A stretch of 64,000 bases of DNA from Betaproteobacteria bacterium (GTDB taxonomy: Bacteria > Pseudomonadota > Gammaproteobacteria > Burkholderiales > Eutrophovitaceae): NCBI GenBank assembly GCA_020354125.1, contig CP070643.1, forward strand, positions 2,507,459-2,571,458. The letters are read 5' to 3'. The notes under the pieces are model-generated. The model ran no database searches. It saw nothing but the letters and a program-made list of their open reading frames with translations, and was not told where the DNA came from. Positions 26,954 through 35,817 of the stretch are shown here, piece by piece. A program made the position numbers and the translations under genes. How positions within the stretch are numbered: position 1 is the stretch's first letter; every line of letters begins with the position of its first letter.

Positions 26954-29329
26954 TTATCGGAACAAGTCCTTGAGACGTTTCTTCAGCTCGTCTTCCGGCT
27001 TGGCGCTCGGCGCGGCGTCTTCCTTGGTGGCATCGCTGTCGTCCTGATTGCCGCCGAGTAGTTGCTCGGTCAACGTCGATTCCAGTTTCTGTTTGAGTTT
27101 CTTCTCTTCAGCCTTGAGCCTTTGTTTGGCCTGCAACTCGATCGCGTCGGAGAACTGCAGTTCATAGTTGAGCGCAGTCAGCGGACCAGTGACGCGAAGC
27201 GGAACGGTAAAACCGGCAACATCACTCAAGTCTTTACCACCCTGCCCCTTGGACGTCGCCACCAGCGAGGTGTTGGCAACGTAATCAATACTACCTTCGA
27301 CGAGGTTCAGACTGCCGGCACCAGTGAGGCGTATGAACGGCGAACTAAGCGTCAGGTCATCGTTGCGCGCCTGGCCGTTGTCGATTCGGAAACTTGCTTT
27401 CAGTTCGGAAAAGTCGGTTTTCTCAGTCGGTGACGCTGCCGTTTCTTGATTGCGCTTGAGCGACAGCATGTCCTTCGCGCTGCGCAACGACTGCGCCAGA
27501 TTGATCCCTTTGACTGCGCCGTCTTTCAGTTCCACACCGGCATCACCGGTCAACGTCTTGGTCAGTGCACCAACCGTGTCGCCTTGGGCTGTCAAGTCAA
27601 GATCAACGCTGCCGCGCCCTTCGAGCAGGTCCTTATCGAGCGCATCTTGCAGCAATGGTCCGATGGTCACGCCGGAAAGACTCTGCTTGACGGCAAACGC
27701 GTTGGTATTGGCATCGGCGGTCACCACACTGCGCACCGAGCCGCCATACAACTTGGCGAGTAGTGGATTGATTTCCACTTTGCCGTCTCTTGCTTTCAGA
27801 GTAATGCGTACGTCCGAGAGTTTTACATTCGATGCGATCAGGGAGCCGACACGCAGCTTGCCGTCGAGATTGAGTGCCTTGAGCGGCGACAGGTCGATAC
27901 GTGTTTCGCCTTTTTCACCATCCTCGGCAGTTGGTTTTTTCTTTTCTTCTTGCTTTGTCTCTTCAGCCGGGCGATATCGATCGAGATTGAGCTTGTCGAT
28001 CGCGGCGTCAAAACCAATAAACGGTTCGGCAAACGCCCGAATATTGAATACGCCTTCGATATTCGACTCATCGAAGCGCGTCTTCAGATCGGCCTTAATC
28101 ACTTCACGCATCACATCGGCATCGACGCTGCCGGATAGAGGGATCGTCGTGGACTTCATCGGTAACGCCGGTGAGCGCACCTCATACTCTCCAACAATCT
28201 TGGTTAGACCAAATCGCTGTTTTTCCAGATCACCGGAAACCGGCGTGGACACCCGTCCTTTGACGGTGTTTTCACCTTGCTCCGCATCAAGATCAATGGC
28301 CAATTCGTCAATATTCAGCGCGCTTGGCGAGCCCTTGACCGCCGATAGCCGGATGTCTGCGTCCGCCCGCATTTCCGGGCCACGTGCTTGAACCACTGCC
28401 GTAATTACGTCACCGGCGGCTTCGTCTTGCGAAATGGCAAGACGCGGCGCGCCGATCGTCGCACTGAACGTATTGCCTGCCTGCGCTCCCGAAACTTTCA
28501 CGTTCAGCGCGCTGACCGCGGTTTTTTGCGTCGCAGGTTGCGCTTCGACATCGGATGCCGAGACCGTGAGCTTCAGATCGCTGATGGTTGCCGCAAGGCC
28601 TTCAGCGCCGGCTTGCAGATCGGTGACTTTAAATAGCTGCGCCGCGGTATCCGCTTCCAGCACGCCGGACGCATGTGTGCGTAGATCCAGCTGCGGCTTG
28701 TCAGCGCGTACCACAGCGCTGTATTCAAACGGCGTCGGCACGCTCTCGGCAACACGTCCCGTCTGCAGATCGAGTTCGGACACTTCATAGGAGGCGTCGG
28801 CCTGTTCGTCACGGTAAGAGAATGTCCCGTTCCGGATGCGCACACCTTGCACATCCAGTGTCATCGCCGGCCCTGCGGCTTCGCCACTTTCGTCCCCCGC
28901 TGTTTCTTCTGTTGCCGCTTCGTCCGCTTCAGCCGGCTTTGTCAGATCATCAATGTTGGTGCTTCCGTCAGCGCGCTTGATCAGACGCGCCCGCAAGCCG
29001 TCAATCACGATCTCGTCGACAACGATCTGCTTCGACAGCAATGGCAACAGCGCCAGCGCCACGCGCAGATCATCTACGCCAGCGAACTCAGTTTCCGAGT
29101 CGCGCTCGGACAATTGCGTTGGTCCCAGACTGACCCCAATTTTCGGGAAGAAAGTCAGGCTGATGTCGCCCTCGATGTTCAGGGTACGGCCAGTCTCCTC
29201 CTTAACCAGCGCGACGACGTCGCCCTTGTATTCATTGGGATCGAATGTCGCTGCGATATACGCAAAAGCAGCGCCGACCAACGCGACCAACACGATCAAG
29301 GCATATAAACCGTACTTGAGATACTTCAC
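26954..29329 (-). CDS. AsmA-family envelope protein
   Basis: A 791-residue AsmA-like protein. One N-terminal membrane helix (about residues 5-27) is followed by F-D-P-N-E-Y-K-G-D-V-V-A-L-V and a long periplasmic beta-rich region. The C-terminal AsmA-2 domain contains G-D-A-G-V-E-L-K-D-G-A-V-K-G-I-N-L. An acidic low-complexity patch lies near residue 150 and a Lys/Glu-rich tail ends the protein. Such proteins are thought to move phospholipid between membranes. It is co-oriented with mutY. Confidence 0.88.
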   Translation of the reverse strand: MKYLKYGLYALIVLVALVGAAFAYIAATFDPNEYKGDVVALVKEETGRTLNIEGDISLTFFPKIGVSLGPTQLSERDSETEFAGVDDLRVALALLPLLSKQIVVDEIVIDGLRARLIKRADGSTNIDDLTKPAEADEAATEETAGDESGEAAGPAMTLDVQGVRIRNGTFSYRDEQADASYEVSELDLQTGRVAESVPTPFEYSAVVRADKPQLDLRTHASGVLEADTAAQLFKVTDLQAGAEGLAATISDLKLTVSASDVEAQPATQKTAVSALNVKVSGAQAGNTFSATIGAPRLAISQDEAAGDVITAVVQARGPEMRADADIRLSAVKGSPSALNIDELAIDLDAEQGENTVKGRVSTPVSGDLEKQRFGLTKIVGEYEVRSPALPMKSTTIPLSGSVDADVMREVIKADLKTRFDESNIEGVFNIRAFAEPFIGFDAAIDKLNLDRYRPAEETKQEEKKKPTAEDGEKGETRIDLSPLKALNLDGKLRVGSLIASNVKLSDVRITLKARDGKVEINPLLAKLYGGSVRSVVTADANTNAFAVKQSLSGVTIGPLLQDALDKDLLEGRGSVDLDLTAQGDTVGALTKTLTGDAGVELKDGAVKGINLAQSLRSAKDMLSLKRNQETAASPTEKTDFSELKASFRIDNGQARNDDLTLSSPFIRLTGAGSLNLVEGSIDYVANTSLVATSKGQGGKDLSDVAGFTVPLRVTGPLTALNYELQFSDAIELQAKQRLKAEEKKLKQKLESTLTEQLLGGNQDDSDATKEDAAPSAKPEDELKKRLKDLFR

Positions 29330-29712
29330 TTGTGCGAACTCCTTCTCTTGCGGGCGACAGCTCCATGCCAGACCACGACAGAACTCTCAAAATTGGCTTG
29401 AAGCCCCCCCCGACGTAGCCTCGCAACCTGCAAGGGTACTATTATCACCTTACCGCGGGCTGGCCGCGCACCACTCTTGCCGCCTTCGCCCGTTCATTGA
29501 TTCAGGTCACAAAAGAACCGAAGCAGAACAGACGGAAACTTGGCGTATTGGAGATGACCCAACTTTCAGGGAAGGGGATTCAGATGCCAAAGTCCGATTT
29601 GAACCAAATTGAAAGCCTCAACGGCATGGACGCGGCTTGGCGAGACGACCAACGATCCGATCAATTGCTTAACTGTCGCTGAGCGGGCTAACCAACACAG
29701 GCCAGAAGTTTA
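29330..29712. other. Intergenic region without a supported gene
   Basis: A 383-base gap between divergent asmA and the first DUF1622 gene. It must hold promoters for both sides, but I see no convincing -35/-10 pair. Short open frames around 29554-29682 have a purine-rich stretch before an ATG at 29584 (potential 32-residue product) but no recognisable protein. Confidence 0.5.
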
Positions 29713-30087
29713 ATGGGAACCATCGAGCACATCCGCGAAGGGCTGGAGATCGCCGTCGGCATCATCGAGCTCTTTGCGGTGCTGGTGATCGTGAGCGGCT
29801 TCATCCGCGCTTCAGTGGCCTACACACTTACCCGGCGTGCCACCGACCGCGAGAAAGCGTTTGTGGCGTTTCGTTCACGCCTCGGCATGAACATGCTGCT
29901 GGGGCTGGAGATCCTCGTCATCTCCGACGTGATCGAATCGATAACGGTGGAGCCATCTTACATGTCATTGACCGTTCTGGCCTTTCTTGTTGCCTTGCGC
30001 ACCATCGTGAGCTGGACCACCAGTTTGCAGCTGGAGGGCCGCTGGCCGTGGCAACCTGACACCGGAGGAGACAAAACCGATGCATGA
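29713..30087 (+). CDS. DUF1622 family membrane protein, first of a tandem pair
   Basis: A 124-residue protein with three predicted membrane helices (about residues 15-37, 60-77 and 83-100). The end S-W-T-T-S-L-Q-L-E-G-R-W-P-W-Q is a hallmark of the DUF1622 family, whose function is unknown. It overlaps the next, related gene by 8 bases. The ATG at 29713 follows AGAAG at a usable distance. Confidence 0.82.
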   Translation: MGTIEHIREGLEIAVGIIELFAVLVIVSGFIRASVAYTLTRRATDREKAFVAFRSRLGMNMLLGLEILVISDVIESITVEPSYMSLTVLAFLVALRTIVSWTTSLQLEGRWPWQPDTGGDKTDA

Positions 30088-30424
30088 CGTCATGACCGGC
30101 CCGGTTCACATGGTGATTGTGATTCTGGAACTGGCCGCCGCCGCGCTGTTGATCCTGGGCTTCGTACTTGCCACGGTGTTCTGGTTTCGAAGAGTGCTGC
30201 GCGGTGACTCGGGTGCCCGGCACTCCTATCGCCGCGCGTTGGGTCGGGTGACCCTCATCGGTCTGGACGTTTTGGTGGCGGCGACGATCGTCAAGACCAT
30301 CACGCTCGAACCAACTGCGGAGAGCATGGGACTGCTGGTCTTCATGGTTGCCATCCGTGTGGCCATGACCTGGACCACTAGCCTTGAGATCAACGGCCGC
30401 TGGCCGTGGCAGAGGTCGAGGTAG
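30080..30424 (+). CDS. DUF1622 family membrane protein, second of a tandem pair
   Basis: A 114-residue paralogue of the upstream protein. Both share L-G-x(5)-G-L-x-x-L-V, T-I-T-x-E-P-T and W-T-T-S-L-E-I-x-G-R-W-P-W-Q. GGAGGAG in the end of the first gene serves as ribosome site, and the start lies inside the first gene, so they are coupled. The pair may form a heteromeric membrane complex; that is inference. Confidence 0.82.
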   Translation: MHDVMTGPVHMVIVILELAAAALLILGFVLATVFWFRRVLRGDSGARHSYRRALGRVTLIGLDVLVAATIVKTITLEPTAESMGLLVFMVAIRVAMTWTTSLEINGRWPWQRSR

Positions 30425-30430
30425 GGATCA

Positions 30431-30500
30431 CTCAAGACCGCCCTCCGGGCGTCCTTCGCGAGCCGTGCTCGCTTGTCGAACCCAGTGGCTTCTCACCCGT
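30431..30500. repeat. REP-like element, copy A
   Basis: One of three near-identical copies in this intergenic region. The core contains GCGAGC-CGT-GCTCGC (a perfect hairpin) and CGCCC-tcc-GGGCG (a second hairpin). Copy A lacks the full outer GTTCGA arm present in copies B and C, having CTCAAGACC in its place, and extends with CCAGTGGCTTCTCACCCGTC. It starts 7 bases after the second DUF1622 gene. Confidence 0.82.
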
Positions 30501-30577
30501 CCCAACCTGACCTCTCAGGCAACATTTGGAATGCAAACGGGGTGGGAATGTGATCGGATTGCCTCAGGGCGACCGAT

Positions 30578-30660
30578 CATCTCTCACTGCGTTCGAGACC
30601 GCCCTTCGGGCGTCCTTCGCGAGCCGTGCTCGCTTGTCGAACCCAGTGGCTTCTCACCCG
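30578..30660. repeat. REP-like element, copy B
   Basis: Second copy, with the full outer inverted arms GTTCGA and TCGAAC enclosing the two inner hairpins. It is preceded by CATCTCTCACTGC, shared with copy C, and followed by CCAGTGGCTTCTCACCCGTC, shared with copy A. One base in the first hairpin loop differs from copies A and C. Confidence 0.85.
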
Positions 30661-30670
30661 TCACCACTTT

Positions 30671-30713
30671 CAGCTATGACAAAGGACTCCTTGCGAGCCC
30701 TTTGTCATAGCTG
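30671..30713. repeat. Perfect 15-bp inverted repeat at the 3' end of tRNA-Gly
   Basis: CAGCTATGACAAAGG at 30671-30685 pairs perfectly with CCTTTGTCATAGCTG at 30699-30713, with a 13-base loop. On the minus strand the hairpin begins within the encoded CCA of tRNA-Gly. No run of T follows on either strand, so it does not look like a normal terminator; a processing signal is possible. Confidence 0.8.
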
Positions 30714-30785
30714 GAGCGGGTGATGGGAATCGAACCCACGTTCTTAGCTTGGGAAGCTAATGTTCTACCATTGAACTACACCCGC
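30712..30785 (-). tRNA. tRNA-Gly (anticodon CCC)
   Basis: A 74-base tRNA gene with encoded CCA (bases 30714-30712). The acceptor arms GCGGGTG and CACCCGC pair perfectly, the D arm reads GTTC-AATGGTA-GAAC, the anticodon arm TTAGC-TTCCCAA-GCTAA gives CCC, and the T arm contains GTGGG-TTCGATT-CCCAT. It decodes GGG. Confidence 0.95.
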
Positions 30786-30871
30786 GACAGCCGCCATTCT
30801 AAGTCGGCGGAAGATCAATTAACACTGGGTGATGGGATTGTGTCCGTCCCGCATTGCCTCTGCGCTACGGC

Positions 30872-30937
30872 CATCTCTCACTGCGTTCGAGACCGCCCTC
30901 CGGGCGTCCTTCGCGAGCCGTGCTCGCTTGTCGAACC
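30872..30937. repeat. REP-like element, copy C
   Basis: Third copy, with CATCTCTCACTGC and both outer arms, but diverging after TCGAACC into GACGTTCTCC. That junction resembles the T-arm region of the nearby tRNA-Gly (AGAACGT-GGGTTCGA on the minus strand), so it may have formed by recombination with a tRNA sequence. Confidence 0.82.
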
Positions 30938-31093
30938 GACGTTCTCCGGTTTGTATGAAGCCGCGTAACGAGCGGCGTGAGTGCAAGGAGCCGCGGAGCG
31001 CACGACGAGACATACCAGTTAGGTAGGCGAGGAGTAAGCGAGCACGCGACACTGCAATCGCGGCGCGTAGTAGCGGATTCAACAAACCGTCAA

Positions 31094-31135
31094 AGCTTGG
31101 GAAGCTCTTAGTTCTACCATTGAACTACACCCGCG
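31094..31135 (-). pseudogene. Partial tRNA-Gly copy (5' half only)
   Basis: Reading the minus strand from 31135, the first 24 bases are identical to the intact tRNA-Gly (acceptor 5' strand plus D arm), followed by an anticodon arm with TTCCCAA and again CCC. Beyond about 31094 the T arm and acceptor 3' strand cannot be recognised, and there is no CCA. It is most likely a decayed duplicate. Confidence 0.75.
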
Positions 31136-31334
31136 AAATGCTTGCTTTCCCCGGATTTTACAGTCCGGCCGGCGATGGCGGAATGGTGTATGTATCCTCT
31201 TGCTCCGACCATTCGTTCATGCGTCCCAGTCGAATAGGATGATTGTGCCCATTCCGCCCAGGCGCACATCCTGACGCAAGCCATGCGGAAATGACAAAGC
31301 TATACTGCCACTGATTTACTTGTCGAGCATTTGA

Positions 31335-32192
31335 ATGGAAACCGTCTCCAGGGTCCTGAACACGACCGTCTTTTCAATGGGTGATGGACCCGGCATCACC
31401 GTGCTGCAAATCGCGATTGCGTTACTGACACTTCTGATCGGATTCTGGCTGGCACGCGGGGCGGAGCGCGCGCTGAGCAAGCGGCTCGAGCAACGAAATG
31501 TGGACGCCAGCGTCGTTCAGCCCATCCGACGATTGTTCTATATCGTCGTCATCGTCGTCCTTTTCTTCACCACGCTAGGCCTTCTCGGCATTCCGCTGGC
31601 TGCGTTTGCCTTTGTTACCGGCGCCATTGCCATTGGCGTTGGCTTCGGCGCAAAGAACATCATCAATAACTTTATCAGTGGCTGGATCCTGATGTGGGAA
31701 CGCCCGATTCGAATTGGCGACTTCCTGGAACTGGGCAATATGCTGGGCACGGTCGAATCGATTCACACACGCTTTACGCGCCTGCGGCGCATCGATGGCG
31801 TACGCATGATGATTCCGAACAGCCAGCTACTGGAGAATACGGTCGTCAACTGGACCATTGTCGACCGACAACTCCGCTCCTCTGTGCGCGTCGGCGTTCG
31901 CTACGGATCCGACGTTCAGAAGGTCAGGCGTCTACTCGATGAGATTCTTGCCAACAATCCGGATATTCTCGAAGATCCCGCCCCGGTGGTCATATTCGAA
32001 GATTTCGGAGATTCCGCCCTGATATTCGACGCCTTCTTCTGGATCGAATCGACAAAAGAGCGCACCCTACGTGGGGTGCGCAGCGCGCTGCGATTTGAAA
32101 TCGACAGGGTGTTCAAGGAAAACGACCTCGTTATTGCCTTCCCGCAACGAGACATTCACGTCGATGGCTCGTTGAAACTCGAGAAACCCTGA
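31335..32192 (+). CDS. Small-conductance mechanosensitive channel (MscS family)
   Basis: A 285-residue channel close to MscS length. It has three N-terminal helices, the pore-lining Gly/Ala helix A-I-A-I-G-V-G-F-G-A-K-N-I-I-N-N and the beta-domain motif P-I-R-I-G-D-F-L-E. The end is a mixed alpha/beta cytoplasmic domain. Such channels release solutes after hypo-osmotic shock. It is a single-gene unit. Confidence 0.92.
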   Translation: METVSRVLNTTVFSMGDGPGITVLQIAIALLTLLIGFWLARGAERALSKRLEQRNVDASVVQPIRRLFYIVVIVVLFFTTLGLLGIPLAAFAFVTGAIAIGVGFGAKNIINNFISGWILMWERPIRIGDFLELGNMLGTVESIHTRFTRLRRIDGVRMMIPNSQLLENTVVNWTIVDRQLRSSVRVGVRYGSDVQKVRRLLDEILANNPDILEDPAPVVIFEDFGDSALIFDAFFWIESTKERTLRGVRSALRFEIDRVFKENDLVIAFPQRDIHVDGSLKLEKP

Positions 32193-32260
32193 CAAGGGAA
32201 ACCATTTCGCGACTTCTGCGTCCCAATTCTGTCTTTCAGGCATTCACTCGCCTGTGAAGC

Positions 32261-32902
32261 CTAGCTTTTCAGATACACCTCGTCGTCGAAACTCGGAATC
32301 CACTCTGGCCTGAAGACGACCAGTCCTGTGACGATCAGACCGTTGATGAACGCCTCGGGAAACATCATCAGCGGCAGAACCGACAGGTAGCTTTGCCGCA
32401 ACTGAAGTAGTGACATCTGTTCGAGTCCGAGCAGCAGCAGGCTGTTGACTGCCATCGCCGCCAGCATCGCGGCCGCAGCGCCGAAGAATGCGACCACGAA
32501 GATATAGATGAACGGGTTCGGCGGCAGATAGCGCTGGCTTGCCAGCAGCATTAACCGGGTCAACAGGATCGGCACCACACCCAGCGCGAGAAAACTACCC
32601 GGCCACGACTGCCAACCTTCTGCACCGGTGACGCACATCGCGCCCGTCAGGATGGCCGCGGCGATGATGGCGAGTGGCACGCCGAACATCAAGGTCAGTG
32701 TCGTCAAGCACAGGAAGTGCATTGGTACCGCCGGCAGGATTCCCACGCGCAACTGCCAAATAAAGAACACCGCAACGCAAGCACCGAAAAAGACGTGCTG
32801 AAAGCCGGTGTCGCGAAACTGGCCCCAGGGAGCTCTCGCCAACGCCAAGACAGTTACGGCAATGGCAATGGTGGACAGGAAGAGGAAGGGGACCATGCTC
32901 AC
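32261..32902 (-). CDS. CbiM-like membrane protein (ECF-transporter permease family)
   Basis: A 213-residue protein with six or seven hydrophobic segments. The region G-I-L-P-A-V-P-M-H-F-L-C-L-T-T-L-T-L-M-F-G resembles a group of diverged CbiM-like proteins found alone in Gammaproteobacteria. The usual CbiM start (M-H-I-P-D-G) is absent and no ATPase or CbiQ gene is near, so metal transport is not established. It lies 62 bases after the sulfatase gene on the same strand. Confidence 0.6.
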   Translation of the reverse strand: MSMVPFLFLSTIAIAVTVLALARAPWGQFRDTGFQHVFFGACVAVFFIWQLRVGILPAVPMHFLCLTTLTLMFGVPLAIIAAAILTGAMCVTGAEGWQSWPGSFLALGVVPILLTRLMLLASQRYLPPNPFIYIFVVAFFGAAAAMLAAMAVNSLLLLGLEQMSLLQLRQSYLSVLPLMMFPEAFINGLIVTGLVVFRPEWIPSFDDEVYLKS

Positions 32903-32964
32903 GACGACTCGGGCTGAAATGGGAAATTGGATTTCACCAATAGACAGCGAATCGTTCGATCAAT

Positions 32965-34407
32965 TCAAGGATACGTTGGTGGCTGGTATGGATCCGGAGC
33001 ACCTGCGGCGATTGGCGGATACTTCTGCAACGACGCAACATGCTCAGTCAACAGGCCCAATGCCGCCTTCGGTACCCAGGTGTGTGGGAACAGCACATTG
33101 TCGACCTCGCGGGGATCGTTCATGAGATTGTAGAGACGCGGCATGGTATACGCACGCAACACGCCATTCCAGCCCGTCTGCTCCTTGAAATGGAGTTTCC
33201 AATTGCGCCATTTCAACCCGAAGACATCGTTGCCCATGTAAACGACAAAGCCCTCACGTCCTGATTTTTTCTGCTTGCCGAGGAGAAAATCGCTCATGTC
33301 GATGCCATCGATGACGCGGTCTTCGGGCACCTTGCCACCGGCAACACTGGCCAAGGTCGGGAAAAGATCCATGGCGTGCACGATTTCATCGCTCTCGCCA
33401 CCCGCCTTGATCTTCGCGGGCCAGCGCACGGCAAACGGGACACGAAGCGCGCCCTCGTAGCCGGTAAACAAGGTTGAACGCCAAGGTCCCGCAGAGCCAT
33501 GTATCGCCGTCTCTAACGTCATGGACGTTTCGCCGGCACTGAGTGCCTCCGGGCCGTTATCGGCCGTGAAGATGAAGATCGTTTCCTCAGCGATACCCAG
33601 ATCATCGAGGGTATCGAGCAATTCACCCACGTAGCTGTCGATCTGCATCAGGAGGTCGCCCCACAGACCATTGCCGCTTTTTCCCTCGAAATCGGGGTGG
33701 GGCATGGTCGGAAAATGCGTGGCCGTATAAGGCAAGTAGACGAAGAACGGCTTGTTCGACCGGGCTTGCCGTTTCATGAAGCTGATGGCCCGGTCGGTCA
33801 GATCGCGGTCGATCAGCGGCCGGTACTCAAGCCGGTATGGCCGAACTTTCCGTGGCGCGCGACCCTTGCGACCTTCCATGACATAGGTCTCGGCAACACC
33901 ACTCTCGGCAAAGCCGGGCAGCGAAGAGTAGGTCGACTCGTCAGTGGAATTGGGCACGCCATACCATTCATCGAATCCCTGGTCGGTGGGAAACCGTCCC
34001 TTGGTCCTGCCGAGGTGCCACTTGCCAAACATACCGGTCGCGTAACCAGCATCCGAGAGCATTTCGGCCATCGTCACTTCCCACTGCACCAAGCCGTAAA
34101 TGCCTTCGCCGATGGGGACAGTACCGTTGCCGCTGCGGATCGCGTAGCGGCCTGTCATGAGTGCCGAGCGGGACGGGGTGCACTGCACTTCGACATTGAA
34201 ATTGGTCAGGCGCAGCCCTTCAGCCGCAATCTGGTCGAGTCTGGGTGTCGCCGCGCCGCGGATGATGCCGCCGCCGTTGAAACCGGGTTCACCCCAGCCA
34301 AAATTGTCCATGAATACCAGGACGATGTTTGGTTTGTCCTGCGCAAGGGCAACGGAACTTCCAAGACACAGGATGAGTGCGGCAAGAACTCTGTTCAACG
34401 GAAGCAT
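32965..34407 (-). CDS. Secreted type I sulfatase (arylsulfatase family)
   Basis: A 480-residue exported enzyme. I start at ATG 34407, which follows AGGAGA and gives a clear signal peptide ending S-S-V-A-L-A; the longer frame from 34440 is less likely. N-I-V-L-V-F-M-D-N-F-G-W-G holds metal-binding Asp residues, and C-T-P-S-R-S-A-L-M-T-G-R is the site where Cys becomes formylglycine. K-W-H-L-G and F-T-A-D-N-G-P-E complete the active site. It should hydrolyse a sulfate ester; the substrate is unknown and no maturation gene is adjacent. Confidence 0.93.
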   Translation of the reverse strand: MLPLNRVLAALILCLGSSVALAQDKPNIVLVFMDNFGWGEPGFNGGGIIRGAATPRLDQIAAEGLRLTNFNVEVQCTPSRSALMTGRYAIRSGNGTVPIGEGIYGLVQWEVTMAEMLSDAGYATGMFGKWHLGRTKGRFPTDQGFDEWYGVPNSTDESTYSSLPGFAESGVAETYVMEGRKGRAPRKVRPYRLEYRPLIDRDLTDRAISFMKRQARSNKPFFVYLPYTATHFPTMPHPDFEGKSGNGLWGDLLMQIDSYVGELLDTLDDLGIAEETIFIFTADNGPEALSAGETSMTLETAIHGSAGPWRSTLFTGYEGALRVPFAVRWPAKIKAGGESDEIVHAMDLFPTLASVAGGKVPEDRVIDGIDMSDFLLGKQKKSGREGFVVYMGNDVFGLKWRNWKLHFKEQTGWNGVLRAYTMPRLYNLMNDPREVDNVLFPHTWVPKAALGLLTEHVASLQKYPPIAAGAPDPYQPPTYP

Positions 34408-34708
34408 GCGGAACTGTCTCCTATAGCAAACATCAACCAAACCGGATCGTAAAGCATTACCGGCATGATCGCCCGGGCGGCCGAAGAAAGTCAGACCAGA
34501 ACTTCGGATACCCGGAAAGCTTCTCGCAGTCAGCTCGTTATGCCAGGCTAATGTGCTCGTGACTCAGCTCGTCGAAACATCGCGGAGTGGTTCATCACTT
34601 TTTAGTGGAGAACTTCGCAGCAATGTATGAAGGCGCCCTCCTGCCAATGAACAACAACCGCGTGATAACATGGATAGTCACCAAAGCTGAACTCGCGCAT
34701 GGAAATCA
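34408..34708. other. Intergenic region between sulfatase and thiS
   Basis: A 301-base divergent gap. I looked for a thiamine-pyrophosphate riboswitch before thiS (conserved CUGAGA and ACCUGA elements) and see none. The part around 34670-34695 is AT-richer and may hold the thiS promoter. No gene is supported. Confidence 0.5.
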
Positions 34709-34912
34709 ATGATTGCGCTAAATGTAAACGGAAACCGCGAGCAGTTTGAAGCAGCGATGAAGGTCGCAGACCTGGTGCGCAGCCTCGGACTGGAAGGAAA
34801 ACGCCTTGCGGTCGAACGCAATGGCGAGATCGTGCCGCGTAGCGATTATGCGGCGGTTGAACTGACGGACGGTGACGCCATCGAGATCGTGGTGGCCGTC
34901 GGTGGAGGGTAA
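34709..34912 (+). CDS. thiS: Thiamine biosynthesis sulfur carrier ThiS
   Basis: A 67-residue ubiquitin-like sulfur carrier ending in the required Gly-Gly (V-A-V-G-G-G). The C-terminal thiocarboxylate supplies sulfur for the thiazole ring made by ThiG, encoded next. The start and length are normal for the family. Confidence 0.93.
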   Translation: MIALNVNGNREQFEAAMKVADLVRSLGLEGKRLAVERNGEIVPRSDYAAVELTDGDAIEIVVAVGGG

Positions 34913-34983
34913 GGCAGGCGACGCGTAGTTTACGTAAGCGTCTCACGTGATGCACAGCATGTAGGCCGTTGAGTCATAGTCAA

Positions 34984-35817
34984 ATGGACAAGCTAGTTAT
35001 CGGCGACCGACCGTTCCGCTCCCGTCTCATTGTTGGAACCGGGAAATACAAGGATTTCGAGCAAACGCGCGCGGCGATTGACGCCAGCGGCGCAGAGATC
35101 GTGACGGTCGCTATTCGCCGTACCAACATTGGACAAAGCGCAGGTGAACCAAGCCTGCTCGACTACGTGCCGCCTAGCCAGTTCACGCTGCTGCCCAATA
35201 CCGCCGGTTGCTACACCGCGCGCGACGCGGTGCGCACACTGCGACTGGCGCGCGAGCTGCTCGACGGACATGACCTGGTCAAGCTGGAAGTGCTCGGTGA
35301 CCCGGAAACGCTATATCCGAACGTGGTAGAGACGATCTCGGCTGCCGAAACGTTGGTCAAGGAAGGCTTCAAGGTGATGGTCTATACCTCGGACGACCCG
35401 ATCGTGGCGAAGCAACTCGAGGAAGCCGGCTGCGTGGCAATCATGCCACTGGCCTCGCTGATCGGTTCCGGAATGGGCATTCTCAACCCGTGGAACCTGC
35501 AAATCATCATCGATAACGCCAACGTGCCAGTGGTGGTCGATGCCGGCGTCGGAACCGCATCGGATGCTGCCATCGCCATGGAGCTGGGATGTGATGCGGT
35601 GCTGATGAATACCGCGATTGCCGCTGCAAAAGACCCCGTCCTGATGGCGTCGGCGATGCGCAAGGCGGTCGAAGCCGGGCGTGACGCTTACCTCGCGGGT
35701 CGCATGCCCAAGAAAACCTATCGAGCATCCCCCAGTTCACCCACCGAGGGCATCATTTCGCCCTCCGAGGCGGATGAAAAATTAGCTCCTTCGAGCGCCA
35801 GCGACAAAGCCGCCTGA
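34984..35817 (+). CDS. thiG: Thiazole synthase ThiG
   Basis: A 277-residue enzyme that builds the thiazole phosphate of thiamine. I start at ATG 34984 ([11 protein letters not shown]), the usual N-terminus; an in-frame TTG at 34969 would add five residues. The family motifs [20 protein letters not shown] and [13 protein letters not shown] are all present. The C-terminal tail beyond the barrel is slightly longer than usual. Confidence 0.95.
   Translation: MDKLVIGDRPFRSRLIVGTGKYKDFEQTRAAIDASGAEIVTVAIRRTNIGQSAGEPSLLDYVPPSQFTLLPNTAGCYTARDAVRTLRLARELLDGHDLVKLEVLGDPETLYPNVVETISAAETLVKEGFKVMVYTSDDPIVAKQLEEAGCVAIMPLASLIGSGMGILNPWNLQIIIDNANVPVVVDAGVGTASDAAIAMELGCDAVLMNTAIAAAKDPVLMASAMRKAVEAGRDAYLAGRMPKKTYRASPSSPTEGIISPSEADEKLAPSSASDKAA

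Noticed and set aside
29497..29682. Short frame upstream of the DUF1622 pair, including a possible 32-residue product from 29584
   Set aside because: A purine-rich stretch precedes the ATG, but the sequence has no recognisable features and no sign of conservation I can test.
30384..31085. Several open frames of 60-108 codons over the tRNA-Gly and repeat region
   Set aside because: They run through the REP-like copies and the tRNA itself, so the shared peptide stretches come from the repeats, not from genes.
30425..31140. Integration site of a mobile element at tRNA-Gly
   Set aside because: No integrase is present, the duplicated part is the 5' half rather than the 3' end normally used as an attachment site, and the enclosed DNA is only about 350 bases.
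34600..34708. Thiamine-pyrophosphate riboswitch before thiS
   Set aside because: The conserved riboswitch core elements are not present in the leader.
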